The notes beneath the pieces are model-generated. The model saw nothing but the letters and a program-made list of their open reading frames with translations, was not told the origin of the DNA and did no database searches. DNA of 64,000 nucleotides from Synaphobranchus kaupii. Its lineage: Eukaryota > Chordata > Actinopteri > Anguilliformes > Synaphobranchidae. This document shows positions 21,296 to 33,942 of this stretch, piece after piece. Position 1 is the stretch's first letter. Each line of letters opens with the position of its first letter. The stretch spans positions 20,989,381 to 21,053,380 of the forward strand of contig CM056389.1 of NCBI GenBank assembly GCA_029718625.1, read 5' to 3'. A program made the position numbers and the translations under genes.

Positions 21296-22430
21296 CAGAC
21301 CTTGAAAACAGTAACACATTCACATGTGTGATCAGAGAAATCCTAGCTGCAATAACAAAACATCTCTAGTTCCCAGGTCTTCTAGAATGGTCTGCATTGT
21401 TACCAAAGCTCACACAGTATTGTCTCATAGATGCGCCAAACAAAGTAACTGCAACATATTCTTTTGCTGTACTCTGAACGGTGTAAAGATGAGGTCTTAC
21501 CTGTCTCAGGTTTAAGGTTGGCAGTCCTCTCTTCCTGATGGGCTATCAGGCTTTATCCTGCTCTATCCTCTCTCTCCTGTCACTCATTTTAGAGGCAGGA
21601 GAGGACCGCCCCTGAACCCAGTAATGATGTAATGCGCTGAAAGATGGGTTGCCCATACTGCTGTTTTTGACATGTTACTGCAGTGTACAGTTCAGGGGTC
21701 GCGTTAGGCCGGCAATTGCCGGTTTTGACCGTTTTTTTATGACAAAGGCCGGAAAATGTAATTCCCTCCGGACATTCGGGCCGGTAAAAAAACAAAACAT
21801 TTTTTTTTACTTTGGAATATAGTAATTTAACATATTTAGTCTCAAAACCACGGCAATTTATCATTAGACCTATTATCACCACAAATCAGACAACGCTCCT
21901 CTCACAAAATCCGCTATTTCAAATCGTCTGCGTATCTCGTCGCAAATGAAAGGAGCCCATATGGATTGCTCGTTATAAAAAGGCCGTTTTTAACTGTCAG
22001 TAGGCATAGGCTACTTTAACTTAATAGGCTAAAAGCTTGATATAATCAGAATTTTTTTCCCTTGTCAAATCAATAGCCTAGGCCTACACTGTTCTGGTCT
22101 GACTTTCCCGAAAGGGTTGTTCGTTAACGTTAGGTCGGATCCCAATTTTCACGTGTCGTTGCTGGCTCTTTTCCGTATAGCATCTTCCGCAACTCTGCAA
22201 TTTGCCTTGGAGTAAAATCGTTATTCAAAATGAGGTTATTGCTCGTTATTCTGAAGAAAAATGTGTTCTAATAAACTAAAGATGCAAAATCAAGACAGCT
22301 TCTTTTGTTGAGAAAACATTAGGCTACGCACGCAGTCACGCACACTAAATGCGCGATTTTAATGTAATTCATCCGCATGTGCAAGGCGAAGCTGTTATAT
22401 TTCATTTTTATATTATTCCTTTATTTTCAA
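20705..22430 (-). repeat. Tandem repeat unit 2
   Basis: Same structure as unit 1, joined at TATTTTCAA/GTTGGGGATG. It shares with unit 3 a 5-base deletion just upstream of the OR leader (CCTAGCTG instead of CCTATTACAGCTG). Confidence 0.95.
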
Positions 22431-23021
22431 GTTGGGGATGCACGCCAGCCTCACAATGGCTCCGTTGCTGCAGTAGACGTGCTTGATTAACGTCCCACAC
22501 AATGGCGTTCTCACGGTCAGAATGAAGAGGATTGTGACCTGGCAGAGTGAGATGAACCAGGCCAGAAAACACAGTGAGACCAGTCTCCCAGTGGTCATGA
22601 TGGCGTGGTAGTGCAGTGGCTTGCAGATGGCCACATAGCGGTCGTACGCCATGACTGATATAATGGTACAAACGGTTGCGCCATAAAAATGCACAGAGAA
22701 GGCCTGAACAATGGCCGCCACGTAGCTGATCGTCTTGTTCCCTGTCATGAAGAAGGACATCAGCTGGGTCATGATTACCGTGCCCCCGAGCAGGTCGCAC
22801 GCTGCCAGGTTGCACATCATCATGTACATGGGCTTGTGGAGCTTGGCGTCCGTGGCGATCACAGTAAACACGGTGATGTTGCCCAGCAGCATCACGGCGT
22901 ACACAATGAGCGAGACTGCAAACAGGGGGTAACCCTGCTGCCTGGTTATGCTGAAACCTTCCACAGTGAACACGATGGGCTGCTTCAAAGGTACATAGGA
23001 AACATTTTCCAGCTCTGCCAT
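22413..23021 (-). pseudogene. Truncated olfactory receptor, copy 2 of 3 (TM1-TM4)
   Basis: Protein identical to copy 1: 197 OR residues plus LKIKE and a stop. It keeps LHKPMY, MAYDRYVAIC and the three loop Cys, and lacks TM5-TM7. The identity at the protein level, together with only scattered noncoding differences, points to a very recent duplication. Confidence 0.9.
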
Positions 23022-24157
23022 CAGACCTTGAAAACAGTAACACATTCACATGTGTGATCAGAGAAATCCTAGCTGCAATAACAAAACATCTCTAGTTCCC
23101 AGGTCTTCTAGAATGGTCTGCATTGTTACCAAAGCTCACACAGTATTGTCTCATAGATGCGCCAAACAAAGTAACTGCAACATATTCTTTTGCTGTACTC
23201 TGAACGGTGTAAAGATGAGGTCTTACCTGTCTCAGGTTTAAGGTTGGCAGTCCTCTCTTCCTGATGGGCTATCAGGCTTTATCCTGCTCTATCCTCTCTC
23301 TCCTGTCACTCATTTTAGAGGCAGGAGAGGACCGCCCCTGAACCCAGTAATGATGTAATGCGCTGAAAGATGGGTTGCCCATACTGCTGTTTTTGACATG
23401 TTACTGCAGTGTACAGTTCAGGGGTCGCGTTAGGCCGGCAATTGCCGGTTTTGACCGTTTTTTTATGACAAAGGCCGGAAAATGTAATTCCCTCCGGACA
23501 TTCGGGCCGGTAAAAAAACAAAACATTTTTTTTTACTTTGGAATATAGTAATTTAACATATTTAGTCTCAAAACCACGGCAATTTATCATTAGACCTATT
23601 ATCACCGCAAATCAGACAACGCTCCTCTCACGAAATCCGCTATTTCAAATCATCTGCGTATCTCGTCGCAAATGAAAGGAGCCCATATGGATTGCTCGTT
23701 ATAAAAAGGCCGTTTTTAACTGTCAGTAGGCATAGGCTACTTTAACTTAATAGGCTAAAAGCTTGATATAATCAGAATTTTTTTCCCTTGTCAAATCAAT
23801 AGCCTAGGCCTACACTGTTCTGGTCTGACTTTCCCGAAAGGGTTGTTCGTTAACGTTAGGTCGGATCCCAATTTTCACGTGTCGTTGCTGGCTCTTTTCC
23901 GTATAGCATCTTCCGCAACTCTGCAATTTGCCTTGGAGTAAAATCGTTATTCAAAATTAGGTTATTGCTCGTTATTCTGAAGAAAAATGTGTTCTAATAA
24001 ACTAAAAGATGCAAAATCAAGACAGCTTCTTTTGTTGAGAAAACATTAGGCTACGCACGCAGTCACGCACACTAAATGCGCGATTTTAATGTAATTCATC
24101 CACATGTGCAAGGCGAAGCTGTTATATTTCATTTTTATATTATTCCTTTATTTTCAA
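22431..24157 (-). repeat. Tandem repeat unit 3
   Basis: It shares the leader deletion with unit 2 but shares other variants with unit 4 (ATCACCGCAAATC; AAATCATCTGCG). The pattern is that of mosaic, stepwise duplication or exchange between units. Confidence 0.95.
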
Positions 24158-24748
24158 GTTGGGGATGCACGCCAGCCTCACAATGGCTCCGTTGCTGCAG
24201 TAGACGTGCTTGATTAACGTCCCACACAATGGCGTTCTCACGGTCAGAATGAAGAGGATTGTGACCTGGCAGAGTGAGATGAACCAGGCCAGAAAACACA
24301 GTGAGACCAGTCTCCCAGTGGTCATGATGGCGTGGTAGTGCAGTGGCTTGCAGATGGCCACATAGCGGTCGTACGCCATGACTGATATAATGGTACAAAC
24401 GGTTGCGCCATAAAAATGCACAGAGAAGGCCTGAACAATGGCCGCCACGTAGCTGATCGTCTTGTTCCCTGTCATGAAGAAGGACATCAGCTGGGTCATG
24501 ATTACCGTGCCCCCGAGCAGGTCGCACGCTGCCAGGTTGCACATCATCATGTACATGGGCTTGTGGAGCTTGGCGTCCGTGGCGATCACAGTAAACACGG
24601 TGATGTTGCCCAGCAGCATCACGGCGTACACAATGAGCGAGACTGCAAACAGGGGGTAACCCTGCTGCCTGGTTATGCTGAAACCTTCCACAGTGAACAC
24701 GATGGGCTGCTTCAAAGGTACATAGGAAACATTTTCCAGCTCTGCCAT
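24140..24748 (-). pseudogene. Truncated olfactory receptor, copy 3 of 3 (TM1-TM4)
   Basis: Same 202-residue product as the other two truncated copies. A single change in the leader just upstream of the chosen start (CTTTAAAAC for CTTGAAAAC on the plus strand) distinguishes it. It lacks TM5-TM7 and most likely is a pseudogene. Confidence 0.9.
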
Positions 24749-25889
24749 CAGACCTTTAAAACAGTAACACATTCACATGTGTGATCAGAGAAATCCTATT
24801 ACAGCTGCAATAACAAAACATCTCTAGTTCCCAGGTCTTCTAGAATGGTCTGCATTGTTACCAAAGCTCACACAGTATTGTCTCATAGATGCGCCAAACA
24901 AAGTAACTGCAACATATTCTTTTGCTGTACTCTGAACGGTGTAAAGATGAGGTCTTACCTGTCTCAGGTTTAAGGTTGGCAGTCCTCTCTTCCTGATGGG
25001 CTATCAGGCTTTATCCTGCTCTATCCTCTCTCTCCTGTCACTCATTTTAGAGGCAGGAGAGGACCGCCCCTGAACCCAGTAATGATGTAATGCGCTGAAA
25101 GATGGGTTGCCCATACTGCTGTTTTTGACATGTTACTGCAGTGTACAGTTCAGGGGTCGCGTTAGGCCGGCAATTGCCGGTTTTGACCGTTTTTTTTATG
25201 ACAAAGGCCGGAAAATGTAATTCCCTCCGGACATTCGGGCCGGTAAAAAAACAAAACATTTTTTTTTACTTTGGAATATAGTAATTTAACATATTTAGTC
25301 TCAAAACCACGGCAATTTATCATTAGACCTATTATCACCGCAAATCAGACAACGCTCCTCTCACGAAATCCGCTATTTCAAATCATCTGCGTATCTCGTC
25401 GCAAATGAAAGGAGCCCATATGGATTGCTCGTTATAAAAAGGCCGTTTTTAACTGTCAGTAGGCATAGGCTACTTTAACTTAATAGGCTAAAAGCTTGAT
25501 ATAATCAGAATTTTTTTCCCTTGTCAAATCAATAGCCTAGGCCTACACTGTTCTGGTCTGACTTTCCCGAAAGGGTTGTTCGTTAACGTTAGGTCGGATC
25601 CCAATTTTCACGTGTCGTTGCTGGCTCTTTTCCGTATAGCATCTTCCGCAACTCTGCAATTTGCCTTGGAGTAAAATCGTTATTCAAAATGAGGTTATTG
25701 CTCGTTATTCTGAAGAAAAATGTGTTCTAATAAACTAAAGATGCAAAATCAAGACAGCTTCTTTTGTTGAGAAAACATTAGGCTACGCACGCAGTCACGC
25801 ACACTAAATGCGCGATTTTAATGTAATTCATCCGCATGTGCAAGGCGAAGCTGTTATATTTCATTTTTATATTATTCCTTTATTTTCAA
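24158..25889 (-). repeat. Tandem repeat unit 4
   Basis: This is the last unit. Its right end is not a junction: after TATTTTCAA the sequence continues as ATCGTTTTCAG, the presumed original flank. It keeps the undeleted CCTATTACAGCTG like unit 1. Confidence 0.95.
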
Positions 25890-25931
25890 ATCGTTTTCAG
25901 TCCAAAATATAATACTATGCTGTAACATATG
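25151..25931. mobile_element. Possible hAT-like insertion upstream of OR A (also copied in units 1-3)
   Basis: Compared with the OR B flank near 39860 (GCAGTTACAGTGCTAAATGC), about 780 bases starting CAGGGGTCGCGTTAGG are inserted here. The flanking GTACAGTT and TTGCAGTT could be a decayed 8-bp duplication. The left end looks hAT-like, but the right end (AACATATG) does not form a matching inverted repeat, so the class is uncertain. The first 739 bases or so occur in every tandem unit (from 19967, 21690 and 23416 as well). Confidence 0.45.
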
Positions 25932-26284
25932 TTGCAGTTACAGTACTAAATGCAGCCAAGAGAAATAGGCCCAAAGGTGCAGCCTCCCTCTGAGATATAT
26001 TTTTACTGTAATATTGTACCATTTCTGTTCTTTTGTATAAATATTATTTTAATATAAAGCACATACTGGCCGGGGTCCAATAAACATTTGCTATGAATAT
26101 TCACTTCAACAACAACAAATAAAATCTATAAAACATTTAGCTAAATGTATAAAACACTTAGGCTAAATGTTTCATATTTTAGGAAATGTTTTGTACATTT
26201 AGCAAATGTTTTGTACATTTAGCAAATTTTTCATACATTTAGTTAAATATTTAGCTAAATGATCCACACGTTTAGCTAATTGTA
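25932..26284. repeat. Upstream flank of OR module A with palindromic AT-rich minisatellite
   Basis: It matches 39870-40212 of module B (GCAGCCAAGAGAAA; CACATACTGGC). At 26130-26280 a degenerate repeat built on ACATTTAGCTAAATGT recurs, also present at 40060-40205. Confidence 0.65.
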
Positions 26285-26735
26285 CACTGCCTGGCCAAAA
26301 AAAAAGTTGCACATGCTAATATTTAGTTGGACCGCCTTTAGCTTTGATTACGGCGCGCATTCGTCGTGCCATTTTTTCGACAACCTTATGCAACGTCACA
26401 ACATTTATTTCCATCCAGAGTTGCATTACTTTTTGGCCGAGATCTTGTATTGACGAAGGGAGAGTCGAACCACTCCACAAAGTCTTCTACAGCACATCCC
26501 AAAGACCTTCAATGGGGTTAAGGTCAGGACTCTGGTGGCCAATTCATGTGTGAAAATGATGCTCCCTGAACCACTCTTTCACAATTTGAGCCCGATTAAT
26601 CTTGGCATTGTCATCCTGGAATATGCCCATTGATGGGATAACCTGGTCATTCAGTACATTCAGGTACTCAGCTTGTGGTATTGAGTAAATACCACAGAAA
26701 GAGGTGAAATCGCATGCCATCGCTCTCGCCTCCCA
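26285..26735 (-). mobile_element. Tc1-type transposon relic (module A)
   Basis: It begins after a TA with CACTGCCTGGCC and an A run. On the minus strand a degraded Tc1 transposase C-terminus can be followed ([12 protein letters not shown] signature near 26500). The right inverted repeat is missing. The same insertion occurs at the same place in module B (40213-40981), so it predates that duplication. Confidence 0.75.
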
Positions 26736-27098
26736 CAATCTTGAATCTGATTGGTTATTGCGCCATGTTCCACGTCTCGTCTTAACAAGATAAAGGGTTA
26801 ATCAGAAAACAGCTGTAGCTGAATATACTGGTAAACATATTTATCCGAAACATATTTATACGAGAGATTTTGCAGAAAAAAATTTGGTGTCTTCTAAACT
26901 GAAAGTGCATCAGGGACTATATATAGTACAGTAAGCAAGGGAAAACGGTGAATGCTCATTTGTACAACGTTTAAAAAAAAAAATTCTTATTTCTATATGT
27001 GAACATGATTTTCTTAGCGTGTATAAACGGTGAATTTTATGCAGTTTACAGTCTGTGGCTGTGGCGAGAGACCGGTCCTTAGTGCTTTGGGTTATTAA

Positions 27099-29084
27099 CC
27101 TCTTAATACCAAGGGCAAAATATACCAATTCTCGCCTGTTTTTACTAGTGACAAACAAAGCTGTTTATCTCAAAAACTGTAAAGGCTACAAATATGGTTC
27201 ATAGCTTTTATTAAAACAGAGAACTGCACTATTATGACTAAGTAGTCATAATTCATATACATACCCTTCTTGCTACTTAACTACAACAATTTATGTACAG
27301 AAATTGTGAAAAAACAAAAAATGGGTACCTAAATTCAAATTTCAGATTTTTTACCTGATGAGCTACAATAGCTATGGAGGAAATAACTCCTCTTTGTGAT
27401 TCCTCAATATGCTGCCTATCTCTGCTAAAGATATGGTGTCAATATCTCAAATCATTCAAATTCTACAGAGCTTTTTTTCAGGTGAACCATTTCGGTTACC
27501 AAAGTTGGCACAAATTGTGCCAAATTGTGCAAAATGGCCCAGGTTCCAGAAAAGTCTCAATATAATTAAGTTTTTTAGTTTTACAATAAAATCTGATAAT
27601 TGGCAATAAAAGTTAATTTAGATGTGTTTTTGGTGTGTTTCATATTACACAACTAACCAGCCTAGCCGTAGTCCCCAAAAAGCTCTGCCTCATTAGCCAG
27701 AAATTAGTCCAGGTATATAAAATCAAATGTCCACCCTAGATAAAATAAACGCCTGCATAATAATCAACAACAACAAACTCATCCTCGTGTTATCTCTCCC
27801 TCGTGTTAGGTCATGCATAAATTGCTCATTTGTTTACCTGCAGAGCCTGCTGTACTGCTTACAGAACAATTTACTCATGTGGAACAAAACAAACCCTTCA
27901 GACGCCATTGCATTCAAAAGAAACACGGAACAGCTCGTCTCAGACACAAATAGATAGCTAGCTGCTATGTGTAATTTTGGTGGCTAGCTTGCCATTGTTA
28001 CAATATAGTAATGCTAGCTATATTCATTTAATTCAGAGGGATTTGTTTTATACATAACAGTGAATTCGCACTGGTATACCGGCAAAATAATCTGTTACCT
28101 CATATCACTCTGCGTCACTGAGACCGCAAAACCATATTTCTGCTGCACGGAGAAACTCCTGAATAACCTAGACATAACTAACCAAAAACTGTATGAAAGA
28201 GACTGTAAAGTAAACCTTATGAATTGTGCTTTGCTAAACGGAATGTAGCGAGCTACGCTACAAGGTAAAAACACTGCGCCATCTTGGTTCGATAATTACG
28301 CTTGGTTGCCACTTCCTTATACGCAGGGCTGTATTTCCTTGATTTACGACGGCATTGTGTTGAATGAGGGCTTGTTTGAAAGATAAGAGTCTTGGCTATT
28401 GGCTGGAATATTTGACAGACAGTTTTAAAACCCAATGGAAAGCAAATAATACTCGGAGTGGAGGCGGGTCGAAGACAGTTTTCCCCACTTCAGATAGGCC
28501 TATTGTGCTATCAGTCAAAGAAATACACCCAATTGACGAAGGTTTTGCATAAATCTCTGCAAACAAGTTCAAAACCACTCTGGCTAACATATACTAAGCC
28601 ACGGGATTGGTACTCCAGAAACTGGCTTAGTTTCACAACGCCAAAGTGAACACAGCCGAACGAGTCGTAATCAAGTGCAAAAAAGCACAAGTCGGTTTAA
28701 AATTGGAAAAAAATCATGTACAGCCGTATGAAAGTTTTAAAGTATTTTTTCTTGAAGCTTAAAGGTATAATGATTTTTCAAACCAAAGTTTTGTGAAATA
28801 CAATTAAGCAGAACAGTTTACCAGCACATTGTTTATGGTGTGACATCAAGCTGCAATACATGTTTGAGAATTAGGTCAGAGTTTCCAACGTTATTTACGA
28901 AGTTTTATCTCGACGTTTTGGGCTTAAAAACCACTTTCCCAGAAGGAATGGATATATCTTAAGGATATTTAATCAAAATATTGAGGTGAGCAGTTTATTA
29001 TATATTATTAAATGAATGAAATGTATAATTTAATAATTTCCGTAACGCCCGCATTACCGCTAGGGGGCGTTTGGCAGCAAGAGG
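27099..29084. mobile_element. Possible piggyBac-like non-autonomous element
   Basis: TTAA lies at both ends (27095-27098 and 29085-29088). The termini CCTCTTAATACCAAGGGC and the complement of GCCAAACGCC-like sequence (CCTCTTGCTGCC) share CCTCTT and a TRCCAA core. That is short, so the pairing could be chance. The interior is AT-rich, with short frames but no transposase signature. Confidence 0.4.
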
Positions 29085-29088
29085 TTAA

Positions 29089-32074
29089 TAGCAACTTCCT
29101 ATTTTATTGCACTGCAGTGTAACTGGAGAAGCTGAGGTTTTCGCAAGCGGCTACCCTTTTAAACAATATTGCGTCTCAATTTACGGGGTTTTCTTAAAAA
29201 TGTAGTTTATAATTTCAGACAAACATGAATACTGTAATTGAGACGGATACGTCTCAACCTCAAGTGGTGAAGTTTATAGAGTTAAAGTATAAAACATGCA
29301 GCTAAATATACAAAATATCTTTCTCAATAAATTAAATTTAAAAGTTTCTTACATAAATGTGATATACGCCCGTATATCGTTATAATGAACTTAAATGGGC
29401 ATATCTCAAGTTTTCCACAGTAGAACCTCTCCATATTTGGTATACATATATTTTGGGCCTTGCTAACCACCATTCAGTTGAAACTGTGGACTACTTATGG
29501 ATGAATCCAGTGTAATGGACTAATATAGATAAATATATAGTGGAAAATATAGTGTTGCCATATACGCCAAACTTCAATGGTCATCATATCTCCAAAATTC
29601 TACAAAGCAATTAAAGCGTTACTCACGTTACATTTACTGTGAGTAGGTGTTTTATTCACCTGTTCTAGTATTTAGTGATTGATGGAACATATTTATTTTT
29701 GTACCTTAGCAACCTATAACTATTTAACTTTTGAAAATACAGTAAATACAATAATCTTTGTTGGTTGTTGTGTGGCAATAAATTTTAACTGCATTACTCA
29801 CGTTACAGCAAGGTCACATGGCACATGTTACTCACATTACAAAGTTTGACCTAAATCTTGAAGGACATATGGCAATTTCCAGATTTTTTTCCCTGGATGT
29901 ATTTGCTGGGGCAAGATATTATTGCAAGGGCTGCTAGATATTATCACAGGAAATTGCCAGTCATAGACCACAGCATTATGAAACAACAGCAATGTTAGCT
30001 TTTTTTTGTTACTCACTTTACAGATACCACCTCCATCAAGTAAATTAGCTGGTGCCAGAACAGTCCCTCTTACTGGAGAAATCCAAATGATGCTTTCGGC
30101 ACACTGATATCCATGTTAATTGACAGCAATATGAACATTGTGATCAAGCCATTCACTGTTCTAGAATCAGTGGGTAGAAAAAAGGGTATTTTGGGATAAA
30201 AAGATATTTTTCACAAAATATAAAATATATAAAAACCTGTGTACTGGAATCTGTTCATATCTCAAATTTTCCATAGAAAATCAGCTTCATATTTGGTATG
30301 CATATAATCTACCCCTTGCTCATCCCAAATCATGGAGGGTATGGAATATACGTATATGGGAATATCCAGTGTAATGGATTCCCAATATAATATTGGAATA
30401 TATTACCACAGTATGTCCAGTTATAATGACCTTTAGCCTCTTTGTGCAGAGGCTTCATTTTTCCCATTTTCACCTGTTTTTAACTGTTCTGTTTACTGTA
30501 CTGTTACCGTATAGCTTCATAAATCCAGTTGCAATCAATAATGGGTTCGAGAAGACCCATGTACCATTTATTGTCATGCTAATTTATATTCATAATTCAT
30601 AAGTAAATTATGGGCAGTAAATACCCAACCCCGGTGAAAAACAAAATTCAACCACTCTAGTTTACAGTGAACCCCTGAGAGTCAATTAAAAACCTTACAT
30701 TTTCTGGTTCACAAAACTCCTGTCTGCCTGTGTACAAAACATGTATTACTTTCTGACCGCTAACGCAGTACCAGATCTACGCCAAACTCGGGATCCCGCA
30801 TTGTCAGCATGCCAGGTACACGACCCCACGGTTTTGCGTACCTCGCACTTTCCGATCCGATGCCGCAGCTCATTTCTATCCCGCACATGATTTTCAAAGG
30901 GTCCCTGCAATGTTAGTCAATGGGGAAGGTTCACTCATGAAGGCATGCCATGGCGAGGTGACCAGCAAAAAAGTAGAGAAAAAATTGCTCCCTTGTAGCT
31001 TGCGCTCTTGTTCCTTTGTTCCATTGGTCCCTTATTCCTTTGCTCACTCGTTCCCTTGCTCCCTTGCGCCCATACTCCCTTGTAGAATTTTTTAAATTTT
31101 CTTTGACTCTTTTTTTTACTTTATCGACTTTTTTTCTCTACTTTTTTTTAAAGATTTTTTTCAAAGATTTTTAAAAAAAACTTTTTTCCTCAACTTTTTT
31201 CTCTTCATATTTCTATAAGAGGAGATTAGCCCGATTCCAGAGATCTAATTTCCATGAAAATCGGACAATAAATGGCTGAGATATAGCCATTTGAAATATA
31301 AACCCTAATTAAACTTTGACCCCTCCCACCAGGGGCACAGAAGGCTGGATGTGCACCAAAATCTGTCAGCGGGATCCTCAGAGGGACTTTTATGACATAT
31401 GTTAAAGGTGAACTCATAACCCCTATATGTCCCTTAACTGGACAATGATATCTGGGAAAAGAAGCCTATGAAGGCCCTTAGGGGCGTCATACCTAGGGTA
31501 GTTCAATTTGAAGAATAAAGTTTTCCTTTCTGAAAGTCCCATAAGCCCCAAAATGGAAACACAGAACCGCACTAGTTATACAAATGCACCCGCCAAGTGT
31601 TGGGAGCCTAGCTATTACAGAGGGTCAGTACCGCCCACTTGAATATGAGTTTTTTGTACTTTTCAAAGGCTTGTAACTCGGGCCCGGAAAGTCAAATTGT
31701 GATGAAACTTGGGATTCCGCATCGCCTTCTTGACACCTGTCAAGATTGTCAGAATCACACTTGTAGCTATAACGCAACAGCACGACAAATGCTTTCAGCA
31801 GGGGGAGCCACCTACATTTTTGTGTATCAGCACGGCCAATTATGTCATTCTACCGTTGGAGCCGAGCCTGCAAATGTAGTTTTGGTAATGATATCTCTTA
31901 AAATGGGGGTACAACACCCCCTTCAGGGTCTTTATAGTCCCATGAGGCAATTTGAAACAGTGTACCCTGGTGTCCAAAAATCTATCCGAAATGGACAATT
32001 GTGCATCGCAGTAATTCAGGAGCTACTCAAAGTTTTTCAGCAAATAAACTCATTGGAAATATATTTGCATTAAT
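29089..32074. other. Unassigned AT-rich DNA with degenerate internal repeats
   Basis: No gene is recognised. A segment at about 29400-29530 resembles 30255-30395 (CATATCTCAA..., TCCAGTGTAATGGA), a period of about 860 bases. The phrase GTTACTCACGTTACA recurs in variants near 29615, 29795, 29825 and 30007. A pyrimidine-rich minisatellite built on TTCCCTTGCTCC lies at about 30985-31085. Confidence 0.4.
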
Positions 32075-32245
32075 ATCATTAAATAATTTCCGACTTTTTC
32101 AAAAGTTTAGGGGACTGGTTATTGGTGTCCAAAAACCTACCCAAAGCTATCCAAACCTGTGAAAACCCATGAAAAACTATGCAAAGCTATCCAAGCTATC
32201 CAAACATGAACACAGCTTTATTATCCATTTGAAGCACATTCTCAA

Positions 32246-32490
32246 CAGTTGAAGTCGGAAGTTTACATACGCTTAGGTTGAAGTCATTAAAACAATTTTA
32301 TAACCACTCCACAGATTTCATGTTAGCAAACTATAGTGTTGGCAAGTCAGTTAGGACATCTACTTTGTGCATGACACAAGTAATGTTTTCAACAATTGTT
32401 TACAGACAGATTATTTCACTTTTAATTCACTATATCACAATTCCAGTGGGTCAGAAGTTTACATACACTAAGTTGATTGTGCCTTTAAAT
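32246..32490 (+). repeat. Sleeping Beauty-type Tc1 left inverted/direct repeat, relic (module B)
   Basis: The outer repeat CAGTTGAAGTCGGAAGTTTA and an inner repeat GTGGGTCAGAAGTTTACATA about 200 bases later are the IR/DR arrangement of salmonid-type Tc1 elements such as the Sleeping Beauty family. The sequence between them (GGCAAGTCAGTTAGGACATC) also matches. The transposase and the right end are absent. A second copy in the same context lies at 55608-55835. Confidence 0.85.
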
Positions 32491-32903
32491 TTTTAATATT
32501 TGGTCGCAAATCCTTTGCATGCCAAGACTTCCTGATATCTGTGACCCAACAACATCAAAAGACTCTTGATATCTTATTTTCTGGTACTCTTACAAGCGAT
32601 ACTATAACGTTTCTGCTAGAGTTGTAGTACTCGAGACTGGTCTTGGTCTCGAGACCATATTTTGAAGGTCTCAGTCTTATCTCGGAATCGACTGCATTTT
32701 GACTTGGTCTTGTCACGGTCTCGGACGAAGAGGATTCCGAATTTTTTTTCAAGACCGGACGAGACCAGGGGCGTGTCGAGGGGGGGTTAGCCACCACGGA
32801 AAACTAGTTACAGATGACAACATATGCTACTATTTGATATCATTGATTTATAGGTTTAGTGGACGGAAATTTTACTTGATCACTAGATAAAACCACATAT
32901 TAA

Positions 32904-33942
32904 CCCTTAAATGGTCAAGACCCTAAAAACTGTAAGGAAAATTAGTTAATTGTTATTTCCTAATACATTTAGTCTAAAATAACACAAATTCCAAAAAAAA
33001 TTCCAAAAAATATTTATATTTTTCATTTTACAGTTTGTATCTCCCGGGATACATAAACCGTTTAGGGTATACATTTCACATGAACTTTAACATGAACATG
33101 AACTTTAAAAACACTTTTAAAACACTTTTTTCTGTTTTTTTTGTTCATTTTTACTGTACAAATTCTGAGTAAATTCATTTTGACGTTAAATTAGTTAAAT
33201 TCATGTTCGCTTTGAACATTGGGGTTAGACCCTACACCCAACTATAAATCTAACCCTTGAACAAACAGTAAAACCAACTTGTCATCCTTATCAAAAACTG
33301 TCATGGGGGCATGCAGTGAGGAGGACACTGACCTTGTGGTAAGTTTTGATATTTTTTTCGTGTTTTTACAATTTTGGGGGGGATTTTTTTTTCGAAAATA
33401 TTAATTTTCAAGGTTGACTTTTTGACTTTATATTTACTCTTTATTTTACTCTTAAATAGCATTCCATTGTTAATATTATTGATTGTCTATTCATTGCAGG
33501 CATCAAAACATCAGCAGCCCCATTAGTGATAATCCCTGTTTTATACCCCTATTCAGTTAATGTATCCTCGGGGATACATACATTTCATGACTGATTCTCA
33601 AAATAGTGCAAATGTAATTCTTTATTTTTCAACAACAACATATCAAGTCAACCTTGAAAATTTATATTTTCTAAAAAGAATCCCCCCCAAAATTGTAAAA
33701 ACACTAAAAAATATCAAAACTTACCACACGGTCAGTGTCCTCCTCACTGCATGCCGCCATGACAGTTTTTGATAAGGATGACAAGTTGATCCCAGAGTGT
33801 TGATATGAAGTCACATGACCTAAGTATTTGTAACAAGCCCCTCTTCAATGTTTCATACTGAAATAGTGCCCAACCACTCCTTGCTCCCCCCCACAGCCTG
33901 TCAAATGTTTGTATCCCCCAGGATACATAAACCATTTAAGGG
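32904..33942. mobile_element. piggyBac-like MITE nested in the hAT element
   Basis: TTAA lies on both sides (32900-32903 and 33943-33946). The ends are CCCTTAAATGG and its perfect complement CCATTTAAGGG. TTAA targeting with CCC-starting ends is the hallmark of piggyBac. A second, longer inverted repeat lies inside (about 33255-33425 against 33640-33790), so the RNA or single strand could fold into a large hairpin. No transposase is present. Confidence 0.75.

Noticed and set aside
26130..26280. CRISPR-like array suggested by recurring ACATTTAGCTAAATGT
   Set aside because: Irregular palindromic minisatellite in vertebrate DNA with no constant repeats or spacers.
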